20,392 nt of DNA from DATMBL01 sp050735975 (GTDB lineage Bacteria > Desulfobacterota > Binatia > UBA9968), in the NCBI GenBank assembly GCA_050735975.1, contig JBOHVS010000399.1, forward strand, positions 1 through 20,392. Reading direction: 5' to 3'. Positions 6,478 to 13,318 of the stretch are shown here, piece by piece. Both the position numbers and the translations under genes were made by a program. The notes beneath the pieces are model-generated. The model was not told the DNA's origin. It ran no database searches and saw only the letters and a program-made list of their open reading frames with translations. The stretch's first letter is position 1. Each line of letters opens with the position of its first letter.

Positions 6478-6942
6478 CTAGATTTTCCGACCCGACGCGC
6501 GCCTGACCGCGCGCAGGATACGCGGATGTGTGCCGCAACGGCAGAGGTTTCCGGCGAGCGCCTCTTTGATCTGACTGTCCGTGGGTTTTGGATTCTTGTC
6601 GAGCAGCGCCTTGGCGGACATAATCATTCCGTTGATGCAGTACCCGCATTGGACTGCCTGCTCGCCGATAAAGGCGCTTTGTATCGGGTGTAGCTTCTTT
6701 GTCGATCCAAGCCCCTCCAGTGTTGTAACGCGACGATTGTTGGCGGCCGAAACAGGCGTGACGCAAGACCTGATCGCATTGCCGTCCATGATCACGGTAC
6801 AAGCGCCGCATTGGGCAAGACCGCAACCGAATTTGGGTCCGTTTAGATGGAGATCGTTACGGAGAACGTAGAGCAGGGGGCTTTTCGGATCCGTGTCGAC
6901 AACCTGCCGCTTGCCATTCACATTTAATGGAATGCGCGCCAT
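6478..6942 (-). CDS. 2Fe-2S small subunit of the molybdenum hydroxylase (IorA-like)
   Basis: A 154-residue iron-sulfur subunit. The N-terminal plant-ferredoxin-type domain has Cys40, Cys45, Cys48 (in GCGLAQCGACTV) and Cys60. The C-terminal four-helix domain has Cys99 and Cys102 (CGYC) and Cys134 and Cys136 (CRCG). All eight ligands of the two [2Fe-2S] clusters are therefore present. It passes electrons from the molybdenum subunit encoded just downstream to an external acceptor. It has no signal peptide, so it would be carried across the membrane by the Tat signal of its partner. AAGGAG lies about 6 nt before the ATG at 6942. A promoter lies about 60 nt upstream. The length and cysteine spacing fit IorA/CoxS-type proteins. 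Confidence 0.92.
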   Translation of the reverse strand: MARIPLNVNGKRQVVDTDPKSPLLYVLRNDLHLNGPKFGCGLAQCGACTVIMDGNAIRSCVTPVSAANNRRVTTLEGLGSTKKLHPIQSAFIGEQAVQCGYCINGMIMSAKALLDKNPKPTDSQIKEALAGNLCRCGTHPRILRAVRRASGRKI

Positions 6943-7004
6943 ATGAGCTCCTTGTACTTAGCTTAGCGAAGATTTGCCGCAAGACCTCACAGAGAGCGGC
7001 TCTT

Positions 7005-7032
7005 ATTAGATTAGGTTAGAGGATAAAGTCAA
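7005..7032 (-). promoter_or_regulatory. promoter of the IorAB-like operon
   Basis: On the minus strand TTGACT (7032-7027), a 16-nt spacer and TCTAAT (7010-7005) are 5/6 matches at both hexamers. The predicted start near 6998 gives a leader of roughly 55 nt to the small-subunit ATG. Confidence 0.6.
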
Positions 7033-7038
7033 TATCGC

Positions 7039-7059
7039 GTTTCCGCCGTGTTTCCGCCG
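7039..7059 (-). promoter_or_regulatory. two direct repeats one helical turn apart upstream of the IorAB promoter
   Basis: On the minus strand CGGCGGAAAC occurs at 7059-7050 and again at 7048-7039, an 11-bp period. It ends 6 bp upstream of the -35 hexamer. Identical 10-mers on the same DNA face at this position fit an activator-binding site. The regulator is unknown and no regulator gene is adjacent. Confidence 0.45.
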
Positions 7060-7117
7060 AAAATGGCGATTCGGGCGCGCCGTGCGCCAATTTGGCTGCG
7101 GACAGCGCGCCGATGCA

Positions 7118-8386
7118 TCAGATCTTTCTGGATTTTCCGTCGTTTTCATTTACCAACGACAACAGAACCGTTCCGGCGATGTAAGTCCCGGCCGCAACAT
7201 AAAAGGCAGGCGTGAAACCGTAGTGCTCCATCATGTAACCGACGATAAGCGTCCAGATCGGTCCGGAGATAAAACCCACGAAGTAGTAGATAGAGAAGGC
7301 CGCGTCGGTCACCTCTTCACTGGCGAAATCGCCGATCATGATCTGCGTAAGAGAGCCGCGGGCCTGAACAAACGTGCCATAGAGAATCAGGTTCAAATAA
7401 AAAAGCGGACTCAATTCGGGGTGATGAACGAGCCAAACCGTCATCACCGCCGACAGCAACAGAGTGACCTGGGTCACAACTGCGCGCTTGCCGAGACGAT
7501 CGGAGAGCCAAGCGATGGCGAGCGGTCCGACGAGCCCCGCGCCTTGCATGATGGTCAACAGCAGCCCGCCGACCGGCGCGCTCACCCCGAATCGCTCCAT
7601 AAAGAAGGGCACCAGATAGGTCATATTGACCCCGGTGCCGCGTCCCGCGGCGCCCACCATTAGAACCAGAGAGGTTAAAAGGATATTGCGGTTTTTCAGA
7701 CACAAGAGATAAGCGTGCCAGTTGGCCTTCAGCTTTTTTTTCCTGCCGGTGGTCTCATCTCGACTGTCGGTGTGGTCCTGAATCATGAAAAGCGTCATCC
7801 CCATGATGAGACTCAAAAGCCCGAAGAGTACGAACGCTGTGTTCCAGCCCATATAAAGCAGGGCGATCGACGCCAGCCCGGGGCCGATGAACGATCCCAG
7901 GCTCCCCGCCGAATGGTGGAATGTGAGCGCCCAACCGCGCGCCTTGGGATAGTAGCGCGACAAGATACTTGCGCCGAGCGGGTGTTGGGGACTGGAGCCG
8001 GCATCGATCGCGACGCGGGCGGTCAGGAGTTGAGGAAAGCTGCCGACAAAGTATTGGAGCATGGCACTGATGCCGACGATCACGTTGCCCGCGCCGAGAA
8101 GGACCGTGCGTTTGAAGAAGCCGGTGATGAAACCGTAAACGACCTGAAGCCCTTGTCCGACAAAGCTGGAAGCGGCGGAGAGAAAGCCGAGCTGGAGAAG
8201 ACCGAACCCCAGCTCCGTCATCATGACGGGAAAGATCACTGACGTAATGCTGTATTGCAGGTGATTCAGCGTGTGGCAAGCGCTGATAAGGCCAAGCGCC
8301 AGCCGTTTCTGCTGTTCGGTGGCTTCGGTGGATTGCGCGTCGAAGGTGGCAGTGGTTGCTGCTTCAGAAACTTGCTGATCGCTCAC
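7118..8386 (-). CDS. 12-TM major facilitator transporter
   Basis: A 422-residue MFS protein with a polar 27-residue cytoplasmic N-terminus, two six-helix halves joined by a charged loop (SRDETTGRKKKLKANWH, about 208-224), and a C-terminal KSRKI tail. The second-half motif A-like loop AIAWLSDRLGKRAVV is good; the first-half equivalent (YGFITGFFKR) is degenerate. ISACHTLNHLQYSITSVIFP in TM1 is reminiscent of fosmidomycin-resistance (Fsr)-like proteins, a weak resemblance only. It would move a small solute across the inner membrane by proton coupling, direction and substrate unknown. The start codon is GTG at 8386 with GGAG 9 nt upstream. It has its own promoter and is separated by 175 nt from the IorA-like gene downstream, which also has its own promoter. 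Confidence 0.85.
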   Translation of the reverse strand: MSDQQVSEAATTATFDAQSTEATEQQKRLALGLISACHTLNHLQYSITSVIFPVMMTELGFGLLQLGFLSAASSFVGQGLQVVYGFITGFFKRTVLLGAGNVIVGISAMLQYFVGSFPQLLTARVAIDAGSSPQHPLGASILSRYYPKARGWALTFHHSAGSLGSFIGPGLASIALLYMGWNTAFVLFGLLSLIMGMTLFMIQDHTDSRDETTGRKKKLKANWHAYLLCLKNRNILLTSLVLMVGAAGRGTGVNMTYLVPFFMERFGVSAPVGGLLLTIMQGAGLVGPLAIAWLSDRLGKRAVVTQVTLLLSAVMTVWLVHHPELSPLFYLNLILYGTFVQARGSLTQIMIGDFASEEVTDAAFSIYYFVGFISGPIWTLIVGYMMEHYGFTPAFYVAAGTYIAGTVLLSLVNENDGKSRKI

Positions 8387-8423
8387 GTTGTGGCGCTCCG
8401 GTAATGAAGGTACTCACATCCTC

Positions 8424-8451
8424 TCTATAGTTCGGAGTCGCCTTCTGTCAA
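8424..8451 (-). promoter_or_regulatory. promoter of the 12-TM MFS gene
   Basis: On the minus strand a perfect TTGACA (8451-8446) and TATAGA (8429-8424) are separated by 16 nt. The predicted start near 8417 leaves about 31 nt to the GTG start. Confidence 0.58.
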
Positions 8452-8476
8452 ACTTAACGTTCCCACGAATTTTTCA

Positions 8477-8525
8477 CTTCGCCGGGATGACGGATGGTTC
8501 CGCTGTCATTCTGGTTAAAGCGAAG
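8477..8525. repeat. imperfect inverted repeat between two MFS genes
   Basis: CTTCGCCGGGATGAC (8477-8491) is an imperfect inverted match to GTCATTCTGG..GCGAAG (8505-8525), with four unpaired bases in the right arm. It resembles the REP-like 'TTCGCCGGAATGAC' palindromes found between genes in many bacteria. It lies just past the DHA2 gene stop, so it could act as a transcript-end hairpin, but there is no T-run. Confidence 0.4.
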
Positions 8526-8539
8526 AAACGGTTCCTATA

Positions 8540-10096
8540 TTACCGGCCAGGCGGACCGTCCGGCTTGGGCGTATTGGCGGGCGTGTAATTCCCGATGAAA
8601 AAACTAATAGCTATACCCAGCAGCATCAGGGCAAAAGCCGTCAGAAACGCATACCAGATCGAGTCCGCCAGCAACTCAATGAGTCTTGACAACAGATCGG
8701 GCGGGATCAGCGCGCGAGTCGCCGGCTCAAGAAGATTCTGCGGGTGAGCCAACTTGTCGCGCAGCTCAGCGGCAAGACCGTCGGTTGCCGGACCGCCAAG
8801 CCGGCCGAGTCCGCGTTGCATCTGACTGAGCAAAACCGTCCCGAGTAAGCTAACCCCAAACGCCCCGCCGAATGTTCTGAAGAGCATAATTGTCGAAGTG
8901 GCAACACCAATCCGCTGCGGCCGCACCGCGGTCTGCGCGGCCACTAAAGTTGTGAGATTCGCGAGCCCCATGCCGATGCCGATGGCGATCCCGCTGGTCA
9001 ACACCGTGACGATCCCGACCGGCTTTGCGGGGATGACAAATAACCCAAACCCAACGGCCAGCAGGACCATGCCGCTGGTGCTCGTGAATCGAAAGCCTCT
9101 CCGGTTAATGAATCGGCCGGCCAGCAAGCTCCCCGCCGTCCAACCCAGGCTCAGCAGCAAGAGAACCATTCCCGCGCGCGATGCAGTGAGGCCGAGCACG
9201 CCTTGAAGATACAAAGGAAAATAGCTGATCGCACCGAAGACGCCCATAGAAGCAAGCACGGCAACCGTGGCGGATGTTCGGAAAAGGCTCAGATGGAATA
9301 GATCGATAGGTATCATGGGCTCTTCGGCCCGCCGTTCGATGAAGAAGAAAACCGCCAATATCGCGAAAGCGATCGCGATCAGGCCGACCGTTTGCGCGTT
9401 TAATGCAGCAGCGGAGTGAGCGCTTTTCGCGAGAGCGTAGAAGAGAAGCAGCAATGCCACTAAAAGAGCAGCGGCGCCCTTGAGATCGAGCTTCGGCGCG
9501 TGGCGCTCACTGTGTGCTTCTTTCAAACCAATGACGATTAGAACGACGGCGACCGCAGTGATCGGTATATTGACGAAGAAGGCCCAACGCCAGCTGGTAT
9601 GTTCCACAATGAGTCCTCCCGCCAGCGGACCCAAGATCGAGGCGACGCCCCAGATGCCGCTGATGATGCCCTGCATCTTGGCGCGCATGTCAGCGGGATA
9701 GAGAATGCCGACCACGATGAATGCGAGAGCATAGATGGCTCCACCGCCCAGACCCTGAACCGCCCGGAAGAGAACCAGCATCTCCATGCTTTGCGCGGCG
9801 CCGCAAAGGGTGGAGCCGATGACGAAAATAGCGATACCGATGAGCATGAGATTTCGCTGGCTGAATAAATCGGCGAGTTTGCCAAACAGCGGGGTCGTAA
9901 GCGCGGAAGTGAGCATATAAATGGAGAAAACCCAGCTGTAAAGCTCGAGTCCGCCCAGCTTGCCGACAATGGTGGGCAGCGCCGTACTGACGATGGTGGC
10001 GTCGATAGCGAACAGAAAGATAACCAGCATCACGCCGGCAACGGCCATGTTTCGTTTCGAAGCCGCGGCTCCCGGCGATTCTTGAGATGAAATCAC
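8540..10096 (-). CDS. DHA2-family 14-TM multidrug exporter (EmrB/QacA type)
   Basis: A 518-residue proton-coupled drug exporter of the inner membrane. Visible family marks are the TM1 motif FAIDATIVSTALP with Asp32 (about 29-41), motif A GKLADLFSQR (72-81), Arg111 in the RAVQGLGGG motif B, motif C WGVASILGPLAGG (149-161) and WRWAFFVNIP (169-178). The length and the extra central helices fit the 14-TM DHA2 class, as does the long loop before the last helix (GGPATDGLAAELRDKLAHP). The start is GTG at 10096; no good Shine-Dalgarno precedes it, and an internal ATG (Met17) also lacks one, so the exact start is uncertain. EmrA-like and TolC-like partners are absent, so it probably acts alone. An inverted-repeat operator candidate lies 56 nt upstream. 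Confidence 0.92.
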   Translation of the reverse strand: MISSQESPGAAASKRNMAVAGVMLVIFLFAIDATIVSTALPTIVGKLGGLELYSWVFSIYMLTSALTTPLFGKLADLFSQRNLMLIGIAIFVIGSTLCGAAQSMEMLVLFRAVQGLGGGAIYALAFIVVGILYPADMRAKMQGIISGIWGVASILGPLAGGLIVEHTSWRWAFFVNIPITAVAVVLIVIGLKEAHSERHAPKLDLKGAAALLVALLLLFYALAKSAHSAAALNAQTVGLIAIAFAILAVFFFIERRAEEPMIPIDLFHLSLFRTSATVAVLASMGVFGAISYFPLYLQGVLGLTASRAGMVLLLLSLGWTAGSLLAGRFINRRGFRFTSTSGMVLLAVGFGLFVIPAKPVGIVTVLTSGIAIGIGMGLANLTTLVAAQTAVRPQRIGVATSTIMLFRTFGGAFGVSLLGTVLLSQMQRGLGRLGGPATDGLAAELRDKLAHPQNLLEPATRALIPPDLLSRLIELLADSIWYAFLTAFALMLLGIAISFFIGNYTPANTPKPDGPPGR

Positions 10097-10151
10097 GTTG
10101 TCTTGATGTGGGCGGGGTACAGGAAATATTGATTAAACTGAAAATCTCACC

Positions 10152-10189
10152 CCCATTGCTTGACCTAGTTCTCAATGGGAGTCAAGCAA
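10152..10189. promoter_or_regulatory. interlocking inverted repeats in the divergent DHA2/creatininase spacer
   Basis: TTGCTTGAC (10156-10164) pairs perfectly with GTCAAGCAA (10181-10189), and CCCATTG (10152-10158) pairs perfectly with CAATGGG (10173-10179). The left arms share TTG (10156-10158), so the two hairpins exclude each other. It lies between a divergent exporter and hydrolase gene, where TetR- or MarR-type repressors of DHA2 pumps usually bind. No regulator gene is in the window; function is inferred. Confidence 0.45.
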
Positions 10190-10231
10190 CGTGCCGCTTC
10201 ACGGCGGCCAAATTACATGGTAGAGGGGACG

Positions 10232-10298
10232 GAGACAGAGACGGAGACAGATATAGAGACAAGATATAGAGACAGATACGGAGACAGGGACAGATACA
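10232..10298 (+). repeat. hexanucleotide tandem repeat, GAGACA/GATACA type
   Basis: Eleven 6-base units follow each other: GAGACA, GAGACG, GAGACA, GATATA, GAGACA, one extra A at 10262, then GATATA, GAGACA, GATACG, GAGACA, GGGACA and GATACA. The array is strongly purine-biased on the plus strand and ends 60 nt before the creatininase-family start. Frames through it encode only low-complexity runs such as TETETETD, so it is treated as non-coding. Confidence 0.85.
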
Positions 10299-10358
10299 GG
10301 GAAGGAATTCAGGAGTCAGGAGTCGAAATTCAGAAAACAGAGTTGAGAGCGAGGCGAT

Positions 10359-11144
10359 ATGCTCCATTTAGCAAAACTGGCTTTTCCTGAAGTCGAGCGG
10401 TTGGCCCGTTCCGGCAGGTCATTGATAATCCTGCCGGTAGGCGTGGTTGAGGAGCATGGCGCCCATTTGCCTTTGGGCATGGACTCGCTTGCCGCCGAAG
10501 CATACGCGGCAGCCGCAGCGCCTCACCTCGAAGAGACCGGCTATGAAGTCATCATCGCCCCTACAATCTCTTACGGCGTAGCCCGGGCTGCCATCGATTT
10601 TCCTGGAACGCTATCGCTGGAACCGCAGACGTTAAAGTCTATGGTGGTCGAGATCGGCCGCTCGTTGGCGAAACATAAGCTCAATCGCTTGGTCATTCTC
10701 AACGGCCATCGCGATCGCGATCATATGAAAGCCTTGGATGACGCGAGCGATGTCCTGGTAAATGAAGACCTGGCTCAAGTTCTGTGTGTGGGGTTAACAA
10801 GCGATCCGAACGTAACCGCGGCTTGCCATCGCGAAGGAGTGAGGGAATTATCCCGCAGCGTGCGGCCTGATCGGGAGGGGCACGGTGGGGAGTGGGAGAC
10901 CTCGTTGGCACTGCATAGCTTCCCTGAATTAGTAAGACAGGAAATCATCGGTCAACTCGATTCGAACTTTGACTATGATGTCGAGGCGTTCCGTAACGAA
11001 ACAAAAGATTACGGTAGTCTCACGGACGGTCGCGGTTACTTCGGCTCACCGCAATCCGCCAGCGCGGATACCGGGCAAAAAATTGTTTCCATCCGCGGAC
11101 GCAACATTGCGCGGGTGATCTTGAAAGCCTGGGGCGGGCCGTGA
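10359..11144 (+). CDS. creatininase-family metal-dependent amidohydrolase
   Basis: A 261-residue member of the creatininase/creatinine amidohydrolase superfamily, cytoplasmic enzymes that hydrolyse cyclic or linear amide bonds with two metal ions. Metal-site landmarks are EEHGAHLPLGMD (Glu31, His33, Asp42), NGHRDRDH (His117, Asp119) and EGHGGEWETS (Glu178). The second motif is unusual: most family members have NGHGGN and true creatininase has NGHYEN, with Glu where this protein has Asp119. The acidic ligand seems conserved as Asp, so the protein is probably active, but its substrate cannot be named. Start ATG at 10359 has only a weak GAGG 4-7 nt upstream. It stands alone, divergent from the DHA2 exporter, and is followed by a palindrome-rich spacer. 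Confidence 0.82.
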   Translation: MLHLAKLAFPEVERLARSGRSLIILPVGVVEEHGAHLPLGMDSLAAEAYAAAAAPHLEETGYEVIIAPTISYGVARAAIDFPGTLSLEPQTLKSMVVEIGRSLAKHKLNRLVILNGHRDRDHMKALDDASDVLVNEDLAQVLCVGLTSDPNVTAACHREGVRELSRSVRPDREGHGGEWETSLALHSFPELVRQEIIGQLDSNFDYDVEAFRNETKDYGSLTDGRGYFGSPQSASADTGQKIVSIRGRNIARVILKAWGGP

Positions 11145-11157
11145 GAGAGCAGGGTCC

Positions 11158-11222
11158 GCCACAAAGCTTTTCCACCGAAGGACGGATGCGCCGAAGGACG
11201 CATTCGTCCGAAGCCCTGTGGC
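11158..11222. repeat. REP-like long imperfect hairpin downstream of the creatininase gene
   Basis: GGACGGATGCG (11180-11190) pairs with CGCATTCGTCC (11199-11209) through ten Watson-Crick pairs and one G-U around an 8-nt loop. Outside it GCCACA (11158-11163) pairs with TGTGGC (11217-11222), with further pairing through AAGCTT/AAGCCC-like bases. It follows the stop codon by 14 nt and could serve as a transcript-end structure; no T-run is present. Confidence 0.6.
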
Positions 11223-11257
11223 GAATCCGTCCAAGGTTCTATGGCGGAGGCGGATGA

Positions 11258-11293
11258 GCCTCCGGCTGAAGGGAGGAGAATGGAGCCGGAGGC
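11258..11293. repeat. 10-bp perfect hairpin in the REP-rich spacer
   Basis: GCCTCCGGCT (11258-11267) is perfectly complementary to AGCCGGAGGC (11284-11293) across a 16-nt purine-rich loop. The spacer 11145-11604 contains no recognisable gene; after this hairpin there is a short ATTGCGG-like 7-nt tandem (about 11304-11326). Confidence 0.55.
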
Positions 11294-11463
11294 GGTGAGA
11301 TGCAATTGCGGATTGCGAATCGCGGACTGTTTCCTGATCTCTGACCTCTCACGTTTGTTCTCTGCTCTTAGCGCTTTGCGCATTGTTGGTAGCCTGAATG
11401 AAGTGAAACGCAATGCAGCGAAACATTTCCCTGATAGTAACCTGGCTCGTTTCACTGAACTGT

Positions 11464-11497
11464 CCGTTCACCCTTCGACAGCGCTCAGGGCGAACGG
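11464..11497 (-). repeat. REP-like palindrome, copy A
   Basis: The segment starts CCGTTCACCCTTCGACAGCG and ends GGGCGAACGG, an imperfect palindrome. Its reverse complement aligns with copy B (11525-11560), so the two lie in opposite orientation. The type (CCGTTC..TGAGC..TGTCGAA..GAACGG) is, from memory, common between genes in soil bacterial genomes. Confidence 0.55.
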
Positions 11498-11524
11498 CCG
11501 GACCTGTTAGATCGATATAATTTT

Positions 11525-11560
11525 CCGTTCATGCTGAGCCTTGTCGAAGCATGATCACCG
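11525..11560 (+). repeat. REP-like palindrome, copy B
   Basis: The segment begins CCGTTCATGCTGAGCC and continues TTGTCGAAGCATGA. TTCATGCT and AGCATGA form the stem. It is a diverged, inverted relative of the element at 11464-11497 and ends 45 nt before the VOC start. Confidence 0.55.
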
Positions 11561-11604
11561 GATTTTCAGTGAGACCGACTAAACTGTTTCCGAAGGAGGA
11601 ACCT

Positions 11605-11973
11605 ATGGCTTTCAAGATCAATCACCTGCATCTCAAAACACCGGACCCAAGGAAAACGGCGAATTTTTACCTCGAGTATCTCGGTGCCAAGATTGCCTCT
11701 GAGCGCACGACTCCCAACGGTCGCACCAGCCTGCGGCTCAACTTGCACGGGGTAGAGCTCAATGTCACCGACTTCCTGGAAGAACAGAAGCTGGAGCAAT
11801 TCTATGGCCTCGAACATGTGGCCATCGACACGGATAACTTCGCGGGAGAGGTCGCAAAGATCAAGGCGGCCGGGATCAAGATACTTGAAGAACGCGTGCT
11901 ACCGGATGGTCGGAAAGTCTGTTTCTTTGAGGGACCGGAAGGAGTACGGCTGGAGTTTCTAGAAATGCGTTAG
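11605..11973 (+). CDS. VOC-family (glyoxalase/bleomycin resistance-like) protein
   Basis: A 122-residue vicinal-oxygen-chelate protein made of two beta-alpha-beta-beta-beta repeats. Predicted metal ligands are His7 (INHLHLKTPDP), Glu51 (GVELNVTD), His71 (GLEHVAIDTDN) and Glu117 (GVRLEFLEMR); equivalent positions in the two repeats match. Family members are glyoxalases, ring-cleavage dioxygenases, isomerases or drug-binding proteins, and this sequence does not identify the substrate. The ATG at 11605 has AAGGAGGA upstream; the open frame further upstream to 11551 runs into the REP-like element and is not credible. It stands alone between repeat-rich spacers and is convergent with the MFS gene that follows. 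Confidence 0.88.
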   Translation: MAFKINHLHLKTPDPRKTANFYLEYLGAKIASERTTPNGRTSLRLNLHGVELNVTDFLEEQKLEQFYGLEHVAIDTDNFAGEVAKIKAAGIKILEERVLPDGRKVCFFEGPEGVRLEFLEMR

Positions 11974-11993
11974 CGGCCGTTCAAAGAGGCTCG

Positions 11994-12036
11994 CCTGCTT
12001 CCTGTCTGCGTGCGACGCACAGGCAGGCGTTGCGCT
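11994..12036. repeat. 43-bp intergenic repeat, copy 2
   Basis: Identical over 43 bases to 3912-3954 and in the same orientation, again 20 nt after the TAG of a plus-strand gene and before the 3' end of a minus-strand gene. It is palindromic inside (GTGCGACGCAC). The shared position between convergent genes suggests a 3'-end or REP-like element. Confidence 0.85.
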
Positions 12037-12059
12037 CGCCCGACTCGCTCCACCCGTCC

Positions 12060-13313
12060 CTAATCCGACCTATATCGCCACAGTTGCGGGATGGCGCCGC
12101 AGGTTGCGAGTATCATCAAAAAGCACAGCCCGCTGCCGAGAAGGAGCGCGTTCGGCGCGCCCATCACTTGCGCCGCCACTCCCGCGAGAATAGCGCCCAG
12201 GCCGTTCGTTGCCTGCGCAAATACCGTGATCAGGCTCGATGCTCTCCCAAGCATCTGATCAGGAGCCAAGAGTTGGACCACGGTGCGGCGAATCGTCACG
12301 CTTATCGAATCGGCGATCCCTAGAATGATGACCGCCGCAACCGCCATCCAAAACCACTGGGAGAGTCCCAACAAAGCCAAGCTTGCCGCGAAGAAAATGG
12401 CGGCGGCGACGACGGCAACGCCTTTGTACCTAATGTCACCTGCCATCAGCAAAGCCGTCGATCCCAGGAGAGAGCCCAAAGAAGGGGCGGCATAGAGGAG
12501 ACCCAACCCTGAGGCGCCGGTTTTAAAAACGTCCGCTGAAAAAATCGGTAGAATCGGGCGGTAGAAGCCGACGAGCGTGACGCCGAAGTCGAGCATAAAA
12601 AGAGAGAGAATAATCCGCTGGACCCAAATAAACTCCACGCCTTCGATGATACTGCGCATGTTCACACGGCGCCGTTGACCTTCAGGCCGGCCGGAGCTCC
12701 GCACAGCCAAGACTGCTCCCAGAGCCGGAACAAGTAGGAGTGTGCTCAGGAAGTAGGTCATCGGGAGGCTGGTGTAATCGATCAACACGCCGCCGATGGC
12801 AGGTCCGACCAGGAAGCTGGTTTGAATGATCATCGTGTTGATCGTGACCGCGTTCATCAGCACGGATTGCGGCACGAGCCGCGGAATCAGGGCGGCGCGC
12901 GCCGGCCAGTTGAAAACGTCGACGAATGCTCCCAAAAAGCCGAAAACATATACGTGCCACACCTGAATCAGGCCTGTGATCGTCAGCGCGCCAAGAACCA
13001 GGCCAGGCATCAGTTGGATAAAGGTGGTCGCAAGGAGAAGCTTCTTGCGGTCGAATGCGTCTGCAACCGCGCCCGCGAATAGACCGAACAGGACAAAGGG
13101 CAAAGCTTGAAAGAATCCGGTAAGTCCCAGCTGAAAGGGCGATCCGGAAATTTCGTAAACCTGGTAGACGCTCGCGACGTTGCGGACCTGCACGGCAAGC
13201 GCGCCGAGGACACTCGAAATCCAAACGAGTCTGAAATCCCGATACAGAAGAGACGACCAAGGCCGGATCCTGGCCGGGGTTTCGTTGAGATTTATTTGCT
13301 CGCTATTCTTCAA
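12060..13313 (-). CDS. MFS exporter, MFS_3/EntS-like family (second copy)
   Basis: A 417-residue, roughly 12-TM MFS_3 transporter homologous along its length to the gene at 850-2046. Shared features are the RDFRLVWISS entry to TM1, YEISGSPFQLGL, motif A GAVADAFDRKK (81-91), the WPARAALIPRLVPQSVLMNA stretch and VGPAIGGVLI. It should be an inner-membrane exporter; the substrate is unknown. The reading frame begins right after an in-frame TAA; the best available start is TTG at 13313, without a clear Shine-Dalgarno, so the exact start is uncertain. It is convergent with the VOC gene, and its upstream flank lies in a region of nested inverted repeats. With only moderate identity by eye, the two MFS_3 genes look like old paralogues. 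Confidence 0.87.
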   Translation of the reverse strand: MKNSEQINLNETPARIRPWSSLLYRDFRLVWISSVLGALAVQVRNVASVYQVYEISGSPFQLGLTGFFQALPFVLFGLFAGAVADAFDRKKLLLATTFIQLMPGLVLGALTITGLIQVWHVYVFGFLGAFVDVFNWPARAALIPRLVPQSVLMNAVTINTMIIQTSFLVGPAIGGVLIDYTSLPMTYFLSTLLLVPALGAVLAVRSSGRPEGQRRRVNMRSIIEGVEFIWVQRIILSLFMLDFGVTLVGFYRPILPIFSADVFKTGASGLGLLYAAPSLGSLLGSTALLMAGDIRYKGVAVVAAAIFFAASLALLGLSQWFWMAVAAVIILGIADSISVTIRRTVVQLLAPDQMLGRASSLITVFAQATNGLGAILAGVAAQVMGAPNALLLGSGLCFLMILATCGAIPQLWRYRSD

Positions 13314-13318
13314 TTATC

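Noticed and set aside
6464..6826. N-terminal extension of the molybdopterin subunit frame
   Set aside because: It overlaps the small-subunit gene and encodes an Arg-rich shadow; the Tat signal and Shine-Dalgarno place the start at 6463.
7082..8242. Two long plus-strand frames (193 and 175 codons) opposite the MFS gene
   Set aside because: The products are rich in Arg, Glu, Asp and His, as expected from the complement of a hydrophobic membrane-protein gene, and no ribosome sites are seen.
10175..10390. Open frames through the hexanucleotide array (TETETETD/RYRDRYGD types)
   Set aside because: The coding look comes only from the period-6 repeat; no start signal or family is seen.
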